A program made the translations under genes and the position numbers. The notes beneath the pieces were generated by a model. The model did not search any database. It saw nothing but the letters and a program-made list of their open reading frames with translations, and was not told the DNA's origin. From Gammaproteobacteria bacterium (GTDB taxonomy: Bacteria; Pseudomonadota; Gammaproteobacteria; Xanthomonadales; SZUA-36), in contig JAJFLB010000005.1 of NCBI GenBank assembly GCA_021772915.1, positions 1-36,143 of the forward strand: a DNA stretch of 36,143 nt, read 5' to 3'. Of the stretch, positions 1 to 8,133 are shown piece after piece. Each line of letters starts with the position of its first letter. Position 1 is the first letter of the stretch.

Positions 1-127
1 ATATTTTGTTTCATAGACGCCTCCGTTTTTGTCTCATGGTTTGAGCTTTTTAGCCTACCATTTGAGGTATCCATCATTGATGGTAGCCCTCGGTTCAGCT
101 AAGGACGGGGGCGTCTATATCTTCTAT
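1..127. repeat. Terminal direct repeat, copy 1 (end of IS110/IS1111-type element)
   Basis: These 127 bases are identical to 36017-36143, so the contig ends overlap perfectly. The stretch holds the first bases of the transposase gene (start codon complement at 12-14), its 5' untranslated region and the element's terminal inverted repeat at 107-119. The repeat stops about eight bases beyond that inverted repeat, where IS1111-type elements with subterminal inverted repeats would be expected to end. A 127-base overlap equals a common de Bruijn k-mer size, so an assembly origin is likely. Confidence 0.95.
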
Positions 128-137
128 ACCCTCTAAA

Positions 138-181
138 CTGACATGATACACTCTGTCGTACGATAGCTTTTCGTATATACT
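138..181 (+). promoter_or_regulatory. Candidate blaI promoter with palindromic operator TCGTACGA
   Basis: An 8-bp perfect palindrome, TCGTACGA, lies at 156-163 inside a longer near-palindrome, CTGTCGTACGATAG (153-166). A CTGACA hexamer at 138-143 and TATACT at 176-181 are possible promoter elements on either side of or overlapping it. The same palindrome occurs upstream of the hydrolase gene at 2377-2384. BlaI/MecI-family repressors bind short dyads in their own promoter, so this is a plausible autoregulatory operator. The operator role is inferred; the sequence differs from the TACA-TGTA dyad of classical BlaI/CopY. The IS end lies only about 10 bases upstream. Confidence 0.5.
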
Positions 182-208
182 TAGTTTTAATATTCATTGA
201 GAGTGCCC

Positions 209-586
209 ATGGGTAAACCTAAGAGACAACCTTCTGAGACCGAACTTGAGATTTTGCACATCCTTTGGAGTAACGGCCCTTGTACTGTTCGTGATATGCA
301 CGGCCTCTTGGGTAAGGAGAAAAGTACTGTCTATACCACGGTGCTGAAGCTGATGCAGATTATGCACAAGAAAGGGTTTGTGGCACGTGATGAGTCTTCT
401 CGTTCCCATATCTATCGGGCTGTGGTCACCCAGAGAATGATTCAGGATACCTTTGTGAATGGCATACTTGAGCGGGCTTTTGGCGGTTCTGCAGGTGAAT
501 TGGCTATGAATGCTTTATCACGAGGAACTGCCTCTAAAGAGGAGTTAGATGAAATTCGACGTAAGTTGGATGATTTGGACAAATGA
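209..586 (+). CDS. BlaI/MecI/CopY-family transcriptional repressor
   Basis: This is a 125-residue winged-helix repressor of the BlaI/MecI/CopY family. The start of the domain (SETELEILHILWSNGP) and the recognition-helix region (KSTVYTTVLKLMQIMHKKG) are typical, followed by a C-terminal dimerisation segment ending in KEELDEIRRKLDDLDK. Family members bind operator dyads as dimers and are inactivated by proteolysis when a partner M56 membrane protease senses its signal. A TTG 12 bases upstream could extend the frame, but ATG at 209 has a GAGAG purine stretch five bases ahead and gives the normal family N-terminus. The stop overlaps the next gene's start (ATGA), so the two are translationally coupled. 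The target is unlikely to be a beta-lactamase because none is nearby; the secreted hydrolase at 2425 is the likelier target. Confidence 0.92.
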   Translation: MGKPKRQPSETELEILHILWSNGPCTVRDMHGLLGKEKSTVYTTVLKLMQIMHKKGFVARDESSRSHIYRAVVTQRMIQDTFVNGILERAFGGSAGELAMNALSRGTASKEELDEIRRKLDDLDK

Positions 587-2331
587 ACCTCGACGCTCTA
601 TATCACTTTGTTGCCCCCGATACCGTTCAGGCTATCGGTGTAACCCTGCTCCACTTTATCTGGCAGGGTTTGTTGATTGCACTCGGACTGGCTGTTTTGC
701 TTCGGCTTTCAGCCAAGGGCGCTGCCAATGGTCGCTATACACTTTCTTGCTTTGCTTTGCTCTTTCTCTTTATAAGCCCTGTTTTTACCTTTGCCTGGAT
801 CACCAATACCAATAGTGTCAGTCACTCTGAGCAGCCACCTACCTTAAATAGTCTGAATAACTCTGTTTCAGAGCATGTTCCAACTTTTGTAGCTGGAGGT
901 CCTCAACCTGAGCTTATCGAATCAACGACATCGATCCCTAGTGAGACAATCATCCATTGGTTGGTTTTTGCCTGGCTTGCTGGGGTGATGATACTGTCTA
1001 TTCGTCTGGCAGGCAGTTGGCTATATGCCCAGAGTCTTAAGCGCTCAAGTGTTGGTATAGCTCCAGAGCCTTGGCGACGACGCCTGGAACAGATGGCGGG
1101 TGAGATGAGTATTTTGCGTCCGGTTTGGCTTCTCAGGTCACATCGGGTGATCTCTCCAAAGGTGATCGGCTGGTTGCGACCTGTTATTTTGGTGCCTGCC
1201 AGTCTGTTTGCACAGATCACCTCAGAGCAGTTGGAAGCTATCCTGCTGCACGAGCTGGCCCATGTTCGGCGGCATGACTATCTGGTTAATCTGATTCAGT
1301 CTGCTGTTGAAACCATACTCTTCTATCATCCTGCGGTCTGGTGGGTTTCTGCCAGGATTCGTCAGGAACGTGAGAACTGCTGTGATGATCAGGCCGTTGA
1401 TCAATGCGGTGACGCGAAGCTCTTCTCAAGGGCGCTATTTGAGCTGGAGAGTTGGCGTAGCGAGGAGCTGGGTTTTGCATTGGGTGCTGATGATGGTGAT
1501 CTGATGGGGCGTATCCGCCGCCTGATTAGTACGGTACCTGACACACCAAGACCCGTACTTCCTGCGGTTATGTTTTTAAGCATGCTAAGCACGGTTGCTG
1601 CTGTGCAGACGACCACTAAGGATTTCAATAACACACCGTTTCCACCCTCAGAAACACTCCAGATCGTTAAGTCATCCATTGACCCCACTCAGGTTGGGGA
1701 ACGCCAATTGGAAGTGCCCCCAGCTACGCAGCCAGGGTCCGTTGAACCCAGAGTCAGATTTCGTAGCGAGCCTAAGATAGTAGATCTTGGACAGCCAATC
1801 ACCCTACATCATAAAAACAGCTCACTTCCGACTGTTTTGGATGCCATCTCCCAACAGACAGGATTAAGGTTTGAGCTACCCGCCAATGCCAGCAAGGTAA
1901 AACTGAGTGTAGCAGTGCAGGATGTTGCCTTAGAGCGCGTATTGGATGCTACCTTTCTGCGTAAGGAGATGAGTTGGCAACAAAAACGTCGTGAAAACCT
2001 GATTGTTGCCACCTGGTGGGAGGCTCCAGGACCGGCTGATAGGCATAGAACCATCAGTAATGCCTCTATCAATGCCTGGGAGAAACTTCTCTCCAGGAAG
2101 GAAAAGCATGTTTACTTTAATGCCAATGGGCTGACCCTGGGTGAGGCATTAGGACGTATTTCAAAACAGACCGGGATTCAGTTCACGGGTCTGCAACCTT
2201 ATAGGAACCTCCAGGTTTATGGAGTATTCAACGATGTTCGTGTCTTTGATCTACTTGAAACATTGTTGAACCGCCAGGGATTGACGGCGGACTATGATGA
2301 CGATGGGAGTGTGAGGCCTATCCCTCTATAG
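583..2331 (+). CDS. BlaR1/MecR1-like M56 membrane metalloprotease with tandem STN-like periplasmic domains
   Basis: The 582-residue protein has BlaR1-type membrane architecture: hydrophobic segments near residues 15-40, 52-72 and 122-145, a zinc-protease HELAH motif at 223-227, ENCCDD at 264-269 (the M56 third-ligand region), and a last membrane segment near 325-345. Classical BlaR1 then carries a penicillin-binding sensor domain. Here the exported tail instead holds two repeats resembling STN (secretin/TonB short N-terminal) domains, about 406-480 and 509-582, each with the pattern of a short strand, a helix such as TVLDAISQQTGL or EALGRISKQTGI, then a second strand-helix. The ligand is therefore unlikely to be a beta-lactam. 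By family analogy, signal binding outside would activate the protease to cleave the co-encoded repressor. It overlaps that gene by four bases. The M56 call is firm; the STN assignment is from pattern only. Confidence 0.88.
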   Translation: MNLDALYHFVAPDTVQAIGVTLLHFIWQGLLIALGLAVLLRLSAKGAANGRYTLSCFALLFLFISPVFTFAWITNTNSVSHSEQPPTLNSLNNSVSEHVPTFVAGGPQPELIESTTSIPSETIIHWLVFAWLAGVMILSIRLAGSWLYAQSLKRSSVGIAPEPWRRRLEQMAGEMSILRPVWLLRSHRVISPKVIGWLRPVILVPASLFAQITSEQLEAILLHELAHVRRHDYLVNLIQSAVETILFYHPAVWWVSARIRQERENCCDDQAVDQCGDAKLFSRALFELESWRSEELGFALGADDGDLMGRIRRLISTVPDTPRPVLPAVMFLSMLSTVAAVQTTTKDFNNTPFPPSETLQIVKSSIDPTQVGERQLEVPPATQPGSVEPRVRFRSEPKIVDLGQPITLHHKNSSLPTVLDAISQQTGLRFELPANASKVKLSVAVQDVALERVLDATFLRKEMSWQQKRRENLIVATWWEAPGPADRHRTISNASINAWEKLLSRKEKHVYFNANGLTLGEALGRISKQTGIQFTGLQPYRNLQVYGVFNDVRVFDLLETLLNRQGLTADYDDDGSVRPIPL

Positions 2332-2353
2332 GATAGATCTTGGTTCCTTTTTT

Positions 2354-2385
2354 TTGACATTAAGTACGAAGATGTATCGTACGAA
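2354..2385 (+). promoter_or_regulatory. Candidate promoter/operator of the secreted hydrolase gene, shared palindrome TCGTACGA
   Basis: A consensus TTGACA -35 box at 2354-2359 is followed by GTACGAA at 2364-2370 and again at 2379-2385, and by the palindrome TCGTACGA at 2377-2384. The same 8-mer sits in front of blaI at 156-163. A TATCGT hexamer at 2375-2380 could serve as a weak -10, overlapping the palindrome, so a bound repressor would block polymerase. The arrangement suggests that the hydrolase gene has its own repressor-controlled promoter. No binding data are available. Confidence 0.5.
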
Positions 2386-2424
2386 TTAACAAGCTATTAA
2401 CTGATATAACAAGGAGAGACCATC

Positions 2425-4095
2425 ATGAAAAATAGCATTCGAAAATTTGCCTACGTTTTAGCGACTGGCGCTACCCTTTCTACAGGCGCCGCCCTGTCTG
2501 CACCTGTTGGGGTCAATATGGAAGGAGTGGCTCCTTGGGCCAGACAGATTGTCTTTGTGGATACCATGAAGCGCACTAGAGAAAACTGGGCAGTCTTTGA
2601 GATAACACCAACTGGACAATGGGGCGTAGAGCAACAGGTGCCAGTCGACAGCAATGGTTATCCATTAGAGCTGCCATACACACCACCCGGCAGCACAACC
2701 CCTTTAGGCGTGGCCAGCTATCTGTTCTATGACATGGAAGGGCACTATCCCGCTGGGAACTACACATTAATCTTTGAGGGAACAGGGGGGCTAATCATTG
2801 GTAACGGAGAGAATGAGCAGTTTTTTTCTGTGGGCGGCAGCTATACCTTCACCGTAGATCCCAGCCAAGGCGACCTGATGGTGGTATTGATAGAGTCCCA
2901 GGTAGCTGATCCTATTCGTAATATCCGCTTCATTATGCCGGGCCATGAAACCACCTATGAATGTCAGCCCTTCTACCCTCCTCTGCTTAATCGGTTAAGG
3001 GATTTTCAAGCTGTCCGCTTTGCACAAACCATGCGTACCAATGATGGCGACTATCCTTGCGACAATGGTGTTGCCGCTACGCATAGTGACTGTACCAAGG
3101 TATGGGAAAACCGCAATACTGTGGGACATAGAACTCAAGCAACACCACGTGGTGTTGCGCTGGAGTATCTAATTGACCTGGCTAACAGTGCCAACGTGGA
3201 TGCTTGGTTGAATGTCCCGCATGGGGCAGATGACAACTACGTGCGTGAATTTGCGCGGCTGGTGCGGGATCGGTTGAATCCTGATTTACAAGTCTATCTT
3301 GAACTTTCAAATGAGATGTTCAATTTTGATGCGCCTTATCCCCAGTCCCGATGGGCTATGGCAGCTGGCTTGGCACAGGGGCTATCAACAGACCCTACCC
3401 AGGCCAGGCTGCGTTTTGTAACAAAACGATCCACTGAGATCTTCCGCATCTTTGAACAGGAGTTTGGCACGGTAGCCACGCAACGACTGGTGAAGGTGAT
3501 CGCTGGATTCATCGCCATACCGACCGAGAATGAAGTGATCTTCACTGCACTCAATGACACCACCATCAACCCTGATGGCATTCGTCCTGATCTATTTGCA
3601 GTCGGTGCATACTTTGGTGGCATGGTGGTTGATGTAGCCAATCTACAAGGAGAGAATGAGAGCATCACGCCGGCAGAGATCGTGCAGCGGGCCTATACCC
3701 ATATCAATGTCACCGAACCAGACCCTTTTGATCCAGGCTGGGTTATAGAGAGCCTTGAATCACTGATCCAGGCGAATGCAGCCATCGCACAAGCTAACAA
3801 CATTCCAATGGTTGCCTATGAAGGGGGACAGCATATCATTCAGACCAACGGTTGGGACAATGATCCTGTGCTGGGTGAAAAAGCAATGACAGCAAACCGT
3901 CTTCCAGCTATGCGTGCAGCCTATCAGCAGCTGCATGATACCTGGGCCGCACATAATGGCGGTCTTATGATGCACTACACACTGATCAATCGTGCATCCA
4001 CCCCCTGGGGCTCCTTTGGACTGCTTGAGTGGACAGATCAAGACCCCACAGCATCTGTAAAATACAGTGCCGTAATGGAGTGGTCAGCACAATAG
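2425..4095 (+). CDS. Secreted clan-A glycoside hydrolase-like protein
   Basis: The 556-residue protein begins with a signal peptide (MKNSIRKFAYVLATGATLS... ending near ALSA at about residue 26). An N-terminal beta-rich region (about 30-170) precedes a likely TIM-barrel domain. Two motifs resemble the acid/base and nucleophile strands of GH clan A: LELSNEMFN with Glu297 after Asn296, and VAYEGGQH with Glu466. The 169-residue spacing fits strands beta-4 and beta-7. I cannot assign a GH family or substrate. The ATG follows an AAGGAGAG ribosome site about ten bases upstream. The gene is 93 bases downstream of the sensor protease and shares its candidate operator with blaI, suggesting an inducible secreted enzyme. 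An alternative is a non-catalytic carbohydrate-binding relative that keeps the fold. Confidence 0.72.
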   Translation: MKNSIRKFAYVLATGATLSTGAALSAPVGVNMEGVAPWARQIVFVDTMKRTRENWAVFEITPTGQWGVEQQVPVDSNGYPLELPYTPPGSTTPLGVASYLFYDMEGHYPAGNYTLIFEGTGGLIIGNGENEQFFSVGGSYTFTVDPSQGDLMVVLIESQVADPIRNIRFIMPGHETTYECQPFYPPLLNRLRDFQAVRFAQTMRTNDGDYPCDNGVAATHSDCTKVWENRNTVGHRTQATPRGVALEYLIDLANSANVDAWLNVPHGADDNYVREFARLVRDRLNPDLQVYLELSNEMFNFDAPYPQSRWAMAAGLAQGLSTDPTQARLRFVTKRSTEIFRIFEQEFGTVATQRLVKVIAGFIAIPTENEVIFTALNDTTINPDGIRPDLFAVGAYFGGMVVDVANLQGENESITPAEIVQRAYTHINVTEPDPFDPGWVIESLESLIQANAAIAQANNIPMVAYEGGQHIIQTNGWDNDPVLGEKAMTANRLPAMRAAYQQLHDTWAAHNGGLMMHYTLINRASTPWGSFGLLEWTDQDPTASVKYSAVMEWSAQ

Positions 4096-4495
4096 CGAAA
4101 ATGCTTTGTTGCTGGGCTTCATGTTCAGGACGAACGGTATGCTGCGGGCGCAGGAAGCGTAGGAGCGGTCATCTCCAGGCTGGTTTCCTTGGTTCCCAAA
4201 CCAAGACAAGGTGAGCCCCGACAGGGGCGAGAGGGTGCCCTGGGGTATATCGAAACTTGCGATAAGTGCGGTGGTGATGTCAGGATCATCGCCAGAATTC
4301 GACTACAGGGATGTAGGAGGTAGAGCAATGCCGGGAGCAATTGCCGAGAAGACCGCGCAGTCATCAGAAAAAAATGCTTGCTTACCTGGATGACATGACA
4401 TCTTCTGGAGTGACCGCCTTGCTGCCAGAATGCAGAGCCCCGATTTCAAACGCTGAACAAATGTATAAGGAAAGAACGAACCCCAGCCACGGCGG
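4096..4495. other. Gene-free interval between convergent genes
   Basis: No convincing gene is present in these 400 bases. There is a 7-bp hairpin with a 4-base loop (CTTGGTT/AACCAAG, 4188-4205) without a T-run, and a GTAGGAGG-led palindrome-like stretch near 4312-4345 that resembles the tetranucleotide-plus-hairpin layout of REP elements. The flanking genes converge here, so terminators are expected, but none of canonical form is visible. Confidence 0.5.
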
Positions 4496-5854
4496 TTATT
4501 CGCCGACCAATTCTTCACACAGGGCAGTATTGTCTCCAGCCACGCGTTCAATGGGCACCGAGCCCTGGCGGTCGATGGAAGGGATGTCGTAATCAACGGT
4601 ACCGCCACTGCAATCATCAAAGGTCAGTGTAATCGTGCCGTCATCTACCCGCTCAATATCGGTAGATGTATCGAACACGCCGCCGGACGTAATCGATATA
4701 TCCATGACCGACCGGTTTCCGTCGATCGTACCCAGGGCGGTTAACCAACGATGGCCCGGGTCGCCCAGGTTCGCGCCAGCGCCCTGGTCAGGCAAAACCG
4801 TGTCATAGGTAAACCAGGCCAGCGTGACAACGCCCGTGTCAGCGAACACGGTGATAAAAAAGCCTTGCCCATCGGTGGCCGGGCTAAACCACGCATCGTT
4901 CAAACCGGCGTTCATATCAATCGGTGCCACGATGTTGGGCAGCTGGACCACCCTTACAACATTTGGGGAGATATTGTTGTTGCCGGTAATGTTTTCTGAG
5001 TCATTGATGTAAAGCCGGGTTCCATCCCGGCTGGCGCTGATTCCGTTGGGCAGGGAAAAAGAAGCCTGGAGCAAGGGGCCGTCCGCCCGGCCTTTGACCC
5101 CGGTTCCGGCGATCAAGGTCAGTGCAGCCGTATCGAGATCGATCTCAAACACCTGTTGGGTGGCATTGCTGACCACGTACAGCCGGTCGTTCGCAAATGT
5201 GATGTGGCCGTTGCCGCCCGCTGCTTTAGTTGTACTGCCGGGCGTTGTGGCAAACAGGCTCATGTTGCCCTGTGGGGTAAGCTTGATGACACTGCCGTTG
5301 TTGAAGTTGGCGACGTAAAGATTATCCTGATCATCCATGGTTGCGCCGTTGGGACAACTGAGCAAACCACCTGCCGCGAATTGACTGCCCTGGCCGGCAG
5401 GATTAAATTTCAGAATCGTGGAATTTCCACAATTGGCAACAAAAAGGTTACCCGCTGAATCGAATGCGAGACCAACCGGGCCGTTAACCCCACTGCCCGC
5501 GTTTGCAAAAGTGGTGACGGTGCCATTGGGTGCGACTTTGCTAATGGTACTGCCTCGAATGTTGGATTGATAGAGGTTACCCTGGTCATCAAAGGTATTG
5601 CCTGACGCACCGTTGAAACCCGTCGCAAATACAGTCACATCGCCCTCGGGGGTGACCTTGTATACCCGGGTGCCATTGGCGTTATTCAGTAGTACCCCAA
5701 AATCGGCAACATAAATGTTGTCGTCGGGTCCCACCGCGAGGCCACCGCTTGCCTGGAAGGGCACTGGCGTGAGCGTACTTACTTCCTGTGCGGGGACTTG
5801 GGTTGCGAATATCACGCTGGTGTACAGTGCAATGAAAATCCTGACCTGCTTCAT
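4496..5854 (-). CDS. Secreted NHL/SMP-30-type beta-propeller protein with a 136-residue GLNDAW C-terminal domain
   Basis: A signal peptide (MKQVRIFIALYTSVIFATQ, cleaved near VPAQ) is followed by repeated propeller blades of the NHL/SMP-30 type, with recurring GLAVGPDDNIYVAD, NTFDDQGNLYQSN, GLAFDSAGNLFVAN and ATMDDQDNLYVAN motifs over about residues 25-315. The last 136 residues, from GLNDAWFSPATDGQG to the end, form a separate domain that aligns without gaps (about 95 of 136 identical by eye) with the C-terminus of the SGNH hydrolase at 16482. It contains conserved WFTYDT, LGDPGHRWL, ISITSGG and FDxSTDIER signatures and two cysteines. I chose ATG at 5854 over a TTG at 5860 because AGGT lies about eight bases upstream. 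Propellers of this type bind ligands or act as lactonases; the specific role is unknown. It is probably periplasmic or extracellular. Confidence 0.8.
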   Translation of the reverse strand: MKQVRIFIALYTSVIFATQVPAQEVSTLTPVPFQASGGLAVGPDDNIYVADFGVLLNNANGTRVYKVTPEGDVTVFATGFNGASGNTFDDQGNLYQSNIRGSTISKVAPNGTVTTFANAGSGVNGPVGLAFDSAGNLFVANCGNSTILKFNPAGQGSQFAAGGLLSCPNGATMDDQDNLYVANFNNGSVIKLTPQGNMSLFATTPGSTTKAAGGNGHITFANDRLYVVSNATQQVFEIDLDTAALTLIAGTGVKGRADGPLLQASFSLPNGISASRDGTRLYINDSENITGNNNISPNVVRVVQLPNIVAPIDMNAGLNDAWFSPATDGQGFFITVFADTGVVTLAWFTYDTVLPDQGAGANLGDPGHRWLTALGTIDGNRSVMDISITSGGVFDTSTDIERVDDGTITLTFDDCSGGTVDYDIPSIDRQGSVPIERVAGDNTALCEELVGE

Positions 5855-5976
5855 GGGCAACGACCTCGGGTTTTAACAATCGGCGACAAGGGCCATAAAG
5901 AGGCGCTTGCCCAAAGAGCCGTTTGACCGCAGCGCGGCAAATCAGTTCACCGCAGCTTGTGATCTGCCTGGCGAGG

Positions 5977-6016
5977 GATGAATGGGATGAATGGAGATGA
6001 ATGGGGTCACCCATTA
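5977..6016. repeat. GATGAATGG tandem repeats with a small palindrome (REP-like)
   Basis: GATGAATGG occurs three times, at 5977-5985, 5986-5994 and 5996-6004. The last copy runs into AATGGG-GTCA-CCCATT, a 6-bp stem with a 4-base loop. Closely related palindromes occur at 13327-13352 and 17811-17834. The rest of 5861-6184 upstream of the peptidase shows no gene. Confidence 0.6.
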
Positions 6017-6184
6017 ATCGATCACAATATGGATCACGTTGGCTCATTTATCCAGCCCTTTTTTCAGATAATGCAGTTACCGCAAGATAGGGGCAGAAAA
6101 ACTCATTTATCGAGCACTCAATCTGATCCGGTGGTAACCTTGCAACGCTATTTTTCTGCTTCATATTTGTAACAAGGAATCATT

Positions 6185-8047
6185 ATGAAAAGATGGCCCG
6201 CCTTAGCCGCATTGGCCCTGTACATGCTGGTGTCCACTGCAATTGCTGACGAACCCAAAGAACGCAGCGAAGTTCCCGCGCAATACAAATGGGATCTGAG
6301 CTCCATGTACGCCTCGCGAGAGGCCTGGGACGCGGACAGACAGAAATTTGAGTCCATGCTGCCGGAGATTCGCGAGTACAAGGGTCACCTGGCGGATGGC
6401 GGCGAGACCCTGCTTTCCGCGATTAGAAAAATTGAAGAAATCGACCAGATCATAAGCAATATGTATGTTTACGCCGGCTTGAGCTCGTTCGAAGACCTGC
6501 GGGTAGGCGAAAACAGCGCCCGGTTTTCAGAAGCCCGGACGCTGTATGCCAAGCTGGGCGAAGAAACCGCTTTCTTCAGCCCTGAACTATTATCCATACC
6601 TGAGCAGAAACTGGCCCAGATGATCGACAAGACCTCGGCTCTTCATGTGCATCGACATTCGATCGACGAGACACTGCGATTAAGGAAATACACACTTTCA
6701 GAGTCTGAGGAAAAAATCCTGGCTGCCGTCAGCGACCCGCTGGGCAAATTTGGCAGTACTTTTACCGCTCTTAACAACGCAGATATGAAGTTCGGTGAAA
6801 TGACGGGTGAAGAGGGTAGTACCGTTGAATTAACAAAGGCCCGCTACGGTACCTTCATTTTCTCAACCAATCGCCAGGTCAGGGAAGACGCATGGAAGGG
6901 CTTACACGGTGAATATGAAAAAGTGGGCAATACCCTGGCCGCCAACTACGAAGGCCACGTAAAGGCCCGCGCCTTTCTCGCAAAAACCCGTGGGTACGAT
7001 TCAAGACTGCAGGCTGCAACCTATGGCAGTGCGATTCCCGAGGAGGTTTACACCAACCTGATCAAGGTGAGCCACGAAGGCGCCAAACCATTGCAACGTT
7101 ATCTTGATTTACGCAGACAAGCCCTTGGGGTTGAAACGTTGGAAGTGTGGGACCTGTATGCACCGCTGGTTGAGCCCACCATGAAAGACATTCCGTGGGA
7201 GAAGGCCAAGAAAATCGTTGCTGATGCCTTGCAACCACTGGGTGAGGAATACGTCGGCCTGTACTGGAAGGGCTTTGACGAAGGCTGGGTTGATGTATAT
7301 GAAACAGTCGGCAAGCGCGGTGGTGCTTACTCCTGGGGAACGTATAACTCTAAACCTTATCTTTCGATGAACTATGATGGCACTTTAAGCGATGTCTCCA
7401 CGCTTGCCCATGAATACGGTCACTCAATTCATTCATTTCTGACTCGCAATACACAACCCTACGCTTACGGCAGCTACCGTACGTTTATCGCGGAAGTAGC
7501 GTCGATGACCAACGAGGCGATTCTTTATCAAAAAATGTTGAAGGAAACGAAGTCAAAACAGGAAAAAATATATCTATTACAAACTTACCTGGACCAGTTC
7601 AGGGGTAGTTTTTTCCGGCAGGCATCATTTGCGGATTTTGAAATGCAGGCGCATGCCATGGTTGAATCCGGTATTGGGCTGACCAAGGAAAGCCTCAATA
7701 AGCTTTATGCTGATGTATACAATACCTATTACGGTGATGCTGTAAGTGTTGACCCGCTCAACGCAAGTGAATGGAGTCGGATTCCTCACTTCCTGCGCAA
7801 CGACAATTTCTACGTTTACCAATATGCGACCTCATTTGCCGCGGCCACCGCATTGGCAAAAATGATTCTGGAAGAAGGTGCACCGGCCAGGGAGAGATTC
7901 CTTGCCATGCTCAAATCCGGCAGCAATGATTATCCGATCGAGTTACTGAAAAAGGCCGGTGTGGACATGACAACGCCTCAGCCTATCTATAACACGCTGG
8001 CAGTTTTCGAAGAGATGGTGTCGGAACTGGAACAGAACCTGGAATAA
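6185..8047 (+). CDS. pepF: Exported oligoendopeptidase F (peptidase family M3B)
   Basis: This 620-residue zinc metallopeptidase has the M3 signature LAHEYGHSIHS, with HEYGH at 409-413 and a downstream helix FIAEVASMTNEA that supplies the third zinc ligand Glu. The N-terminal region (VPAQYKWDLSSMY...) and overall length match PepF, which cuts short peptides of roughly 7-17 residues. Unlike cytosolic PepF, it begins with a signal peptide (MKRWPALAALALYMLVSTA, cleavage near IADE), so it is probably periplasmic and may degrade signal-peptide or peptidoglycan-associated oligopeptides. An AAGGA ribosome site lies six bases before the ATG. It stands alone, with an 85-base gap to the next gene. The family is firm; substrate and compartment are inferred. 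Confidence 0.92.
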   Translation: MKRWPALAALALYMLVSTAIADEPKERSEVPAQYKWDLSSMYASREAWDADRQKFESMLPEIREYKGHLADGGETLLSAIRKIEEIDQIISNMYVYAGLSSFEDLRVGENSARFSEARTLYAKLGEETAFFSPELLSIPEQKLAQMIDKTSALHVHRHSIDETLRLRKYTLSESEEKILAAVSDPLGKFGSTFTALNNADMKFGEMTGEEGSTVELTKARYGTFIFSTNRQVREDAWKGLHGEYEKVGNTLAANYEGHVKARAFLAKTRGYDSRLQAATYGSAIPEEVYTNLIKVSHEGAKPLQRYLDLRRQALGVETLEVWDLYAPLVEPTMKDIPWEKAKKIVADALQPLGEEYVGLYWKGFDEGWVDVYETVGKRGGAYSWGTYNSKPYLSMNYDGTLSDVSTLAHEYGHSIHSFLTRNTQPYAYGSYRTFIAEVASMTNEAILYQKMLKETKSKQEKIYLLQTYLDQFRGSFFRQASFADFEMQAHAMVESGIGLTKESLNKLYADVYNTYYGDAVSVDPLNASEWSRIPHFLRNDNFYVYQYATSFAAATALAKMILEEGAPARERFLAMLKSGSNDYPIELLKKAGVDMTTPQPIYNTLAVFEEMVSELEQNLE

Positions 8048-8133
8048 AACCCAATTCAATTAAACGAGATTTAATCTGAAAAATGTACACGGCCCACTTT
8101 TGTGGTGTTTTCTTGAGTCAACGGAGTGACTCC

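Noticed and set aside
209-2331. Beta-lactam resistance regulators (blaI-blaR1 proper)
   Set aside because: The sensor half lacks a penicillin-binding domain and no beta-lactamase or PBP gene is nearby.
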